A stretch of DNA of 49,058 nt, taken from positions 1 to 49,058 of the forward strand of contig MWDO01000020.1 in assembly GCA_002070605.1 (NCBI GenBank), in the 5' to 3' direction. Position numbers and translations under genes: made by a program. The notes beneath the pieces are model-generated. The model was not told the origin of the DNA and searched no databases. It saw only the letters and a list, made by a program, of their open reading frames with translations. Source of the stretch: Spirochaetes bacterium ADurb.Bin133 (lineage in GTDB: Bacteria > Spirochaetota > GWE2-31-10 > MWDO01). The first letter of the stretch is position 1. Every line of letters starts with the position of its first letter. This document shows, in pieces, positions 44,859-49,058 of the stretch.

Positions 44859-46091
44859 ATGAAAAGCGATATAGAAGGTTTTTTTGGAAAGTACGGCGGA
44901 AGATATATCGCAGAGGCGCTACGCCCTTCGCTTATCGAACTCGACGAGGGGTTCAAGAGATATATAAATGATCCCGAATTCTTAAAGGAATTCAATTACA
45001 TACTAAAAAACTTTGTAGGACGACCGACTCCGCTATTATATGCCGAAAACGCTTCTAAAGAACTCGGCGGAGCTGATATTTACCTTAAACTCGAAGGGCT
45101 CGCCAACACCGGCGCCCATAAGATAAACAACGCTATCGGTCAGGCGCTTTTGGCAAAGCGGCTGGGCAAAACCCGCATAATTGCCGAAACCGGCGCCGGG
45201 CAACACGGAGTGGCGACGGCTTGCGCTTGCGCCCGGGTGGGATTAGAATGCGCCGTATTTATGGGAGAGGTAGATATCGCCCGTCAACGTCCTAACGTAT
45301 TCTGGATGGAAATGTTCGGCGCAAAAGTCGTACCGGTAACAAGCGGAACAAAAACTTTAAAAGACGCCGTGAACGCCGCGCTACGGGAGTGGTCGGAAAG
45401 AAGCGTAGATACGCACTATCTTCTGGGAAGCGCTCTCGGTCCCTCCCCATTTCCGGATATGGTTAGAGAGTTTCAATCCGTAATCGGCAAAGAGGTCCGC
45501 AAACAATTTGCGGAGTATCGTAACGGCAACCCGGATTATATGGTCGCTTGCGTCGGCGGCGGCTCAAACGCGATCGGTTTTTTCAACGAATTTTTGGGAG
45601 ATAGAAATATACGAATGATAGGAGCGGAAGCCGGCGGTATAAGCGACGCTCCCGGCAAGAACGCCTGCAGAATAGCCGGTTCTATCGGCAAACTCGGCAT
45701 CGTTCAAGGATATAAATCGATATTTTTACAGGACGACGACGGGCAACTCCTATCGACTCATTCGATCAGCGCCGGGCTCGACTACGCGGGAATAGGTCCG
45801 CAATTGGCGTATCTTGCCGAAATAGGAAGGATAGAATTCCGCTCCATAAGAGATAACGACGTTTTAGGCGCGCTAAAATTTTTCGCTCGGACGGAGGGGG
45901 TTATCGCCGCCTTAGAATCTGCGCACGCTCTCGCCGCGGCTATGAAATTGGCAAAAGAGATCGGCAGAGGAAAGACAATTGTCGTAAACGTTTCGGGGCG
46001 CGGCGATAAAGATATATTTATTACGGCCGGAGCTATGAAAGATCCAAACTGGATCGAGTTCTTAAAAACGGAGAGCAAAAGATATGAATAA
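44859..46091 (+). CDS. trpB: Tryptophan synthase beta chain
   Basis: PLP enzyme joining indole and serine to make tryptophan. 410 residues. The PLP lysine is Lys88 in NTGAHKINNA, the catalytic acid Glu110 in AETGAGQHGVATA, and the phosphate loop is GGGSNAIG. HSISAGLDYAGIGPQ and SGRGDKD are intact. One oddity is LKLEGLANTGAHK where most enzymes have LKREDLNHTGAHK, changing charged residues next to the PLP lysine. GAGGAG precedes the start. It overlaps trpA by eight bases. Only trpB and trpA are here; trpE, D, C and F are not in the window. Confidence 0.96.
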   Translation: MKSDIEGFFGKYGGRYIAEALRPSLIELDEGFKRYINDPEFLKEFNYILKNFVGRPTPLLYAENASKELGGADIYLKLEGLANTGAHKINNAIGQALLAKRLGKTRIIAETGAGQHGVATACACARVGLECAVFMGEVDIARQRPNVFWMEMFGAKVVPVTSGTKTLKDAVNAALREWSERSVDTHYLLGSALGPSPFPDMVREFQSVIGKEVRKQFAEYRNGNPDYMVACVGGGSNAIGFFNEFLGDRNIRMIGAEAGGISDAPGKNACRIAGSIGKLGIVQGYKSIFLQDDDGQLLSTHSISAGLDYAGIGPQLAYLAEIGRIEFRSIRDNDVLGALKFFARTEGVIAALESAHALAAAMKLAKEIGRGKTIVVNVSGRGDKDIFITAGAMKDPNWIEFLKTESKRYE

Positions 46092-46872
46092 AATAGATGA
46101 AAAAATTAATGCGCTTAAAAAATCAAATAAATTTGGTTTTATGGGGCACTTTATCGCCGGATTTCCCGATATTCCGACTTCAATAAAAGCGGCGAAGGGG
46201 ATATGCCGCGCGGGAATAGAGTTTTTAGAAGTTCAATTTCCGTTTTCAGACCCGACGGCGGACGGTCCTACGATCGAGGGAGCGTGTTACAAATCGCTGG
46301 AGAATGGATTTACCGTCGCGAAGGGGTTTGAGATCGCCCGCGAACTTGCTTCGACTACCGATACGGCGATTATAGTTATGACTTACGCCAATATCGTTTT
46401 TAGATACGGAACTAATCTTTTTATATCTAAAGTTAAAGAGGTAGGGGCAAGCGGGATAATAATCGCCGATATGCCCCCCGAATACGACGAAGGGATAATC
46501 GAGCTTTGCAAGCAAAATGATTTGAGAATAATACTTATCTGCGCCCCGGGAGCCTCTTCGGAGAGAATACGGCAATTGTCCGAGAAAGGGAGCGGTTTTT
46601 TATATACCGCCATGCGTAGGGGTATAACCGGTAGAAAAACGGATATTTCAGAAGAAACCGCCGAATGGCTAAAAAAAGTTCGATCTAACTCGATATTACC
46701 TATAGCCGCCGCTTTCGGTATTCGATCAAAAGAACAGATAGATTTATTAAGAGATATGTCCGATATAGCCGTATGCGGAAGTTATTTTGTAAAAAAAATA
46801 GAAGAGGCGGTTCAAAACGGATTGGACGTCGAAGAAACTCTTTATAAAACGGTTAAAGAGTTGATAGGATAA
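46084..46872 (+). CDS. trpA: Tryptophan synthase alpha chain
   Basis: Cleaves indole-3-glycerol phosphate to indole, which passes through a tunnel to TrpB. 262 residues. The catalytic Glu49 (FLEVQFPFSDP) and Asp60 (DPTADGP) fall at the same numbers as in Salmonella TrpA. YTAMRRGITGRK near 176 stands where the phosphate-binding loop is usually YLLSRAGVTG. The overlap with trpB indicates coupled translation, as expected for subunits made in equal amounts. Confidence 0.96.
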   Translation: MNKIDEKINALKKSNKFGFMGHFIAGFPDIPTSIKAAKGICRAGIEFLEVQFPFSDPTADGPTIEGACYKSLENGFTVAKGFEIARELASTTDTAIIVMTYANIVFRYGTNLFISKVKEVGASGIIIADMPPEYDEGIIELCKQNDLRIILICAPGASSERIRQLSEKGSGFLYTAMRRGITGRKTDISEETAEWLKKVRSNSILPIAAAFGIRSKEQIDLLRDMSDIAVCGSYFVKKIEEAVQNGLDVEETLYKTVKELIG

Positions 46873-46897
46873 TTTTTTATATTTTAGGAGGAGTAAA

Positions 46898-47443
46898 ATG
46901 AAATGTAAACTATTTTTAGCGGAGGGGTTTGAAGAGCTTGAAGCGGTAACTCTTATCAATCTTTTACGGAGAGCGGAATTTCAAGTCGATACCGTGTCGA
47001 TTAGCGACAAGCGCGAAGTCGCCGGCAGCAAAGGGATAACAATTGTCGCAGACCGAGTATTCGCCAAAGAAAATTTTTCGGATACCGACTTTATTCTTCT
47101 TCCCGGCGGTATGCCCGGAGTAAAAAATTTGAGCGAAAAAAAAGAGCTGTTGTCGTTGATTAAAGATTTTAACGACAAAAAGAAACATATCGGAGCGATA
47201 TGCGCCGCTCCTTACGTTCTGGAATGCGCCGGTATCTTAAAAGGGAGGAAAGCTACTTCGTATCCCGGTTGGAAAGAAAAAATGCCTTCGGCGTCGTACT
47301 CGGAAGACGCGGTCGTCGTCGACGGCAATATAATCACAAGCCGCGGCGTCGGAACGGCTATAGATATGGCGCTGAAAATTGTCGATATTGTCAAAGGGGC
47401 GGAAAGTAAAGAAAAATTAAAAAAAGAGATAGTATATAAATAA
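46898..47443 (+). CDS. DJ-1/PfpI family protein (DJ-1/YajL branch)
   Basis: 181 residues, one domain. The nucleophile elbow is Cys102 in GAICAAPYVL, with the conserved acid Glu15 in EGFEELE and the TSRG strand near 150. Members act as glyoxalase III-like or chaperone/protein-repair proteins, but the exact activity is disputed in the field. AGGAGG gives a strong ribosome site 25 bases after trpA, so it is likely in the trp transcript, with no obvious functional tie. Confidence 0.93.
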   Translation: MKCKLFLAEGFEELEAVTLINLLRRAEFQVDTVSISDKREVAGSKGITIVADRVFAKENFSDTDFILLPGGMPGVKNLSEKKELLSLIKDFNDKKKHIGAICAAPYVLECAGILKGRKATSYPGWKEKMPSASYSEDAVVVDGNIITSRGVGTAIDMALKIVDIVKGAESKEKLKKEIVYK

Positions 47444-47469
47444 ACGAATTCGATTAGGGAGATCAAAAT

Positions 47470-48345
47470 ATGCAAGAATTCAAACCGATGGGATTTGGCG
47501 ACGTTATAGATAAAACGTTTCGTTTAGCGCTGAAAAATTTTAAAAATTATCTTAAAATTTTCGCAGTTTTTTACGTAACTCTATTTCTCATTATAGGTTT
47601 GATAGCTCTAAAAGCTTATTTTATATACAATAACGCCAAAAATCTTGAATATTCGCTGTTTTTTAATGAAAACCTATACATACTGATAATTCTTGGAGTA
47701 ATTGGAACTTTTTCAGCGATAATATTATCAATATTCGGCGCCGGCGTAACGACGGATCTTTTTTCCAAGTCCTTTTTAGGAGAATATTGGGATTTTAGAA
47801 GTTCGTTTTTATATGTCAAAAATAAGTTTTGGTCTATATTTGCATCTTCGTTTCTTAGCGCGTTAGTCGTATTATGCGGAGCTCTCCTTTTTATTATAGG
47901 AATGTATCCGGCGGCGGTTTTGGTCTCCTGCGTTATCCCGGCGTTGATAAACGAAGACCTAACGGGAAGCGGCTCGATAAAACGATCGTTTGAACTGACA
48001 AAAAATAAATTTTGGAGTTTATTCGGCAGTTTTATTCTGTTTTCCCTGTTTACGTCGACGCTGGGATTTGTTTATCAGTTTTTTGTCTCTATATTTACAT
48101 TTGCCGCCGCCGCCCCTCTCAAGTTTATCGCTTTTAGCGGAACGCATATTTCAATAATAACTATAGCAATTTATCTGATTCTTTTTATAGCGACAGTTTT
48201 ATATATATGCCTAGTGGGAGCGTTGTCGACGGCTTACTACGTCGTCCAATATTTTAACCAACGAATTAAATTTGAGAATTTTGTCGCAAACCCAAACCTT
48301 CAATATTCTATCGAAAGCAACGATAATCTCTACTCGAATAATTAA
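47470..48345 (+). CDS. Polytopic membrane protein (YciC/GDPD-membrane-domain-like)
   Basis: 291 residues with about six hydrophobic segments (near 29-48, 70-92, 118-143, 145-158, 190-215 and 228-260). The start FKPMGFGDVIDKTFRLALKNFKNY, and the middle block IPALINEDLTGSGSIKRSFELTKNKFW, are the typical layout of membrane proteins annotated as YciC-like or glycerophosphodiester phosphodiesterase membrane domain. No enzymatic motif is visible. GGGAG precedes the ATG, 27 bases after the DJ-1 gene. It is the last gene before a repeat array. Confidence 0.85.
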   Translation: MQEFKPMGFGDVIDKTFRLALKNFKNYLKIFAVFYVTLFLIIGLIALKAYFIYNNAKNLEYSLFFNENLYILIILGVIGTFSAIILSIFGAGVTTDLFSKSFLGEYWDFRSSFLYVKNKFWSIFASSFLSALVVLCGALLFIIGMYPAAVLVSCVIPALINEDLTGSGSIKRSFELTKNKFWSLFGSFILFSLFTSTLGFVYQFFVSIFTFAAAAPLKFIAFSGTHISIITIAIYLILFIATVLYICLVGALSTAYYVVQYFNQRIKFENFVANPNLQYSIESNDNLYSNN

Positions 48346-48374
48346 ATGAGAAATAATCTACTTATAAAAAATAC

Positions 48375-48690
48375 TTATCCCATATGCGTCAATTTGCTCA
48401 TCGAGGAGCGGCGGGGCGTATATGTATATCATATGTGTCAATTTATTCATCGCGGAATATTGCGTTGCATATGTGTCAAAATTTCTACGACAATTGTCGC
48501 GCGCTATCGACCCGCCGCGCCCCTATAAAAATGTGAATTCCCGTTTTGAATATACTAAAATACTAAACACAGTTCATGCCGCGACTTTATCGGAGCTTGC
48601 GACGCTAAGAATAAAACGCCCATATGTGTCAATTTTATCTTTAGCGCCATATGTGTCATTTTTCTTTTCCCCAAAAAAACGATAGGGATA
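48375..48690. repeat. CATATG palindrome mosaic array (5 sites) at the right end
   Basis: Five CATATG cores (48381, 48430, 48468, 48621, 48648) lie in 316 bases, ending in CCCCAAAAAAACGATAGGG (48669-48687). It shares three modules with other arrays: ATCGAGGAGCGGCG (also at 16617), GACAATTGTCGCGCG (also at 44563), and GAATTCCCGTTTTGAATAT, which occurs inverted at 16500-16525. The longest core-free part (48474-48620) holds the last two. Short frames crossing it are repeat-derived and not genes. Confidence 0.72.
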
Positions 48691-48742
48691 CGGCGGGGAA
48701 AATGTTTTAAAAAATTTATTAATTTTTTAAAATAAAAAAATA

Positions 48743-48820
48743 TTAATGTCGTTCAACTTTGAGACTTGACGCATATTTCAAAAAATGAGACTTTACGCTT
48801 TGAAACAATTCTTTTATCAT
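48743..48820 (-). CDS. Very short ORF after the broken gene (doubtful)
   Basis: A 25-codon frame MIKELFQSVKSHFLKYASSL... starts with an ATGA overlap on the stop of the frameshifted gene at 48817. It could be the start of a gene truncated when the nearby repeat array arose, or chance. It contains the direct repeats at 48760-48800. Confidence 0.25.
   Translation of the reverse strand: MIKELFQSVKSHFLKYASSLKVERH
48760..48800. repeat. Two direct repeats of TGAGACTTKACGC
   Basis: TGAGACTTGACGCAT (48760-48774) and TGAGACTTTACGCTT (48786-48800) are spaced 26 bases apart. The first contains TGACGCATAT, nearly half of the CATATG palindrome. Two copies are too few to call an array. Confidence 0.45.
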
Positions 48821-49058
48821 ACTATATCTCCAATATCATATTTAGTCAATATATTATCTTTATAGAAAATCTTGATCCATTTATTTGGATTTTCTCTAAC
48901 TTCAACTTCGTAATTTGAAAGAGAACAATTTTTATATTTTGGAATTAGAAAACATTTATTCTTATAACTAATTTCATTTACTTTTTTAAAGCCGTTATGT
49001 GATTTTCAAGATTATCGCTAGTTACAAACTTTGCATATAGAATGTATCGCGATTTATC
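48817..49058 (-). pseudogene. Frameshifted 3' end of an unknown gene (cut by window edge)
   Basis: The reverse strand entering from the right edge reads DKSRYILYAKFVTSDNLENH and then stops at 48978 in that frame. From about 49000 a second frame continues with NGFKKVNEISYKN and runs to a TGA at 48817 (ending KYDIGDIV). The second frame has no start codon and an upstream TGA, while joining the two near 48993-49003 gives one continuous protein-like sequence. A one- or two-base indel is the simplest explanation. It is AT-richer than its neighbours. The family is not recognised. Confidence 0.5.

Noticed and set aside
48346-48685. Small genes after the membrane protein gene
   Set aside because: The frames lie wholly in CATATG repeat modules and their products are only translations of the repeat.

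Overview
The window comes from an AT-rich bacterium that is most likely a spirochaete related to Treponema. This is inferred from protein character and gene order; no rRNA is present to confirm it. The supporting signs are a phosphoglycerate kinase with an insert after its SHLG motif, a DUF4954 acyltransferase-like protein, the order folP-cdaA-ybbR, several cyclic-nucleotide-binding-like proteins, large envelope proteins with signal peptides, and a family of small ribbon-helix-helix-like (RHH) paralogues. Most of the window is compact housekeeping DNA.

Layout. 1-9976: start of an unknown reverse gene, pgk (reverse), gap, a large protein with a cyclic-nucleotide-binding-like N-terminus, two nucleotide-sugar enzymes (a UDP-glucuronate-epimerase-like protein and GDP-fucose synthase), and an M48/Ste24 protease. 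10-16.3 kb: a 2047-residue secreted protein with a coiled coil, many Ig-like domains and a possible outer-membrane C-terminus. 16.8-21.1 kb (reverse): an initiating sugar-phosphate transferase, then an operon of an unknown protein, a receiver/kinase-like protein and murB. 21.3-24.2 kb: an HpcH/CitE-like aldolase and a U32 peptidase-family protein. 24.2-27.6 kb (reverse): a GGDEF diguanylate cyclase overlapping a DUF4954 protein. 27.6-32.1 kb: a lipoprotein with two peptidoglycan-binding domains and an altered M23 domain behind a structured leader, then folP-cdaA-ybbR. 32.2-37.4 kb (reverse): gyrB-apt-glycosyltransferase-methyltransferase-glycosyltransferase, apparently one operon. 38.3-49 kb: pepA with a double cyclic-nucleotide-binding regulator, an orphan ParA ATPase, two envelope proteins, trpB-trpA-DJ-1-membrane protein, and a frameshifted gene at the right edge.

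The most unusual feature is a dispersed element family found only between genes. Its ends are inverted copies of CCCGTCGGTTTTTTGGGG, followed inward by sites centred on CATATG; the fullest is the perfect palindrome TGACACATATGTGTCA. Two copies (1585-2286 and 37470-38220), and a third that has lost its right end (from 7004), each carry one intact 171-residue gene. The three proteins are close paralogues, and each reads as two tandem ribbon-helix-helix units. A fourth copy (41888-42052) has both ends but no gene, like a MITE. Longer mosaics without the gene (16380-16762, 44510-44783, 48375-48690) hold five to seven CATATG sites each. No transposase is visible. My working idea is a mobile or selfish repeat family carrying its own small DNA-binding protein, which may recognise the repeats; this is inference.

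The gene set also points to heavy use of cyclic nucleotides: a diguanylate cyclase with an intact feedback site, a CdaA-type c-di-AMP synthase with its YbbR partner, and two proteins with cNMP-binding-like domains. Two reverse-strand genes (the GGDEF protein and the ParA protein) have near-consensus promoters placed so that transcription should begin at or next to the ATG, which suggests leaderless mRNAs.
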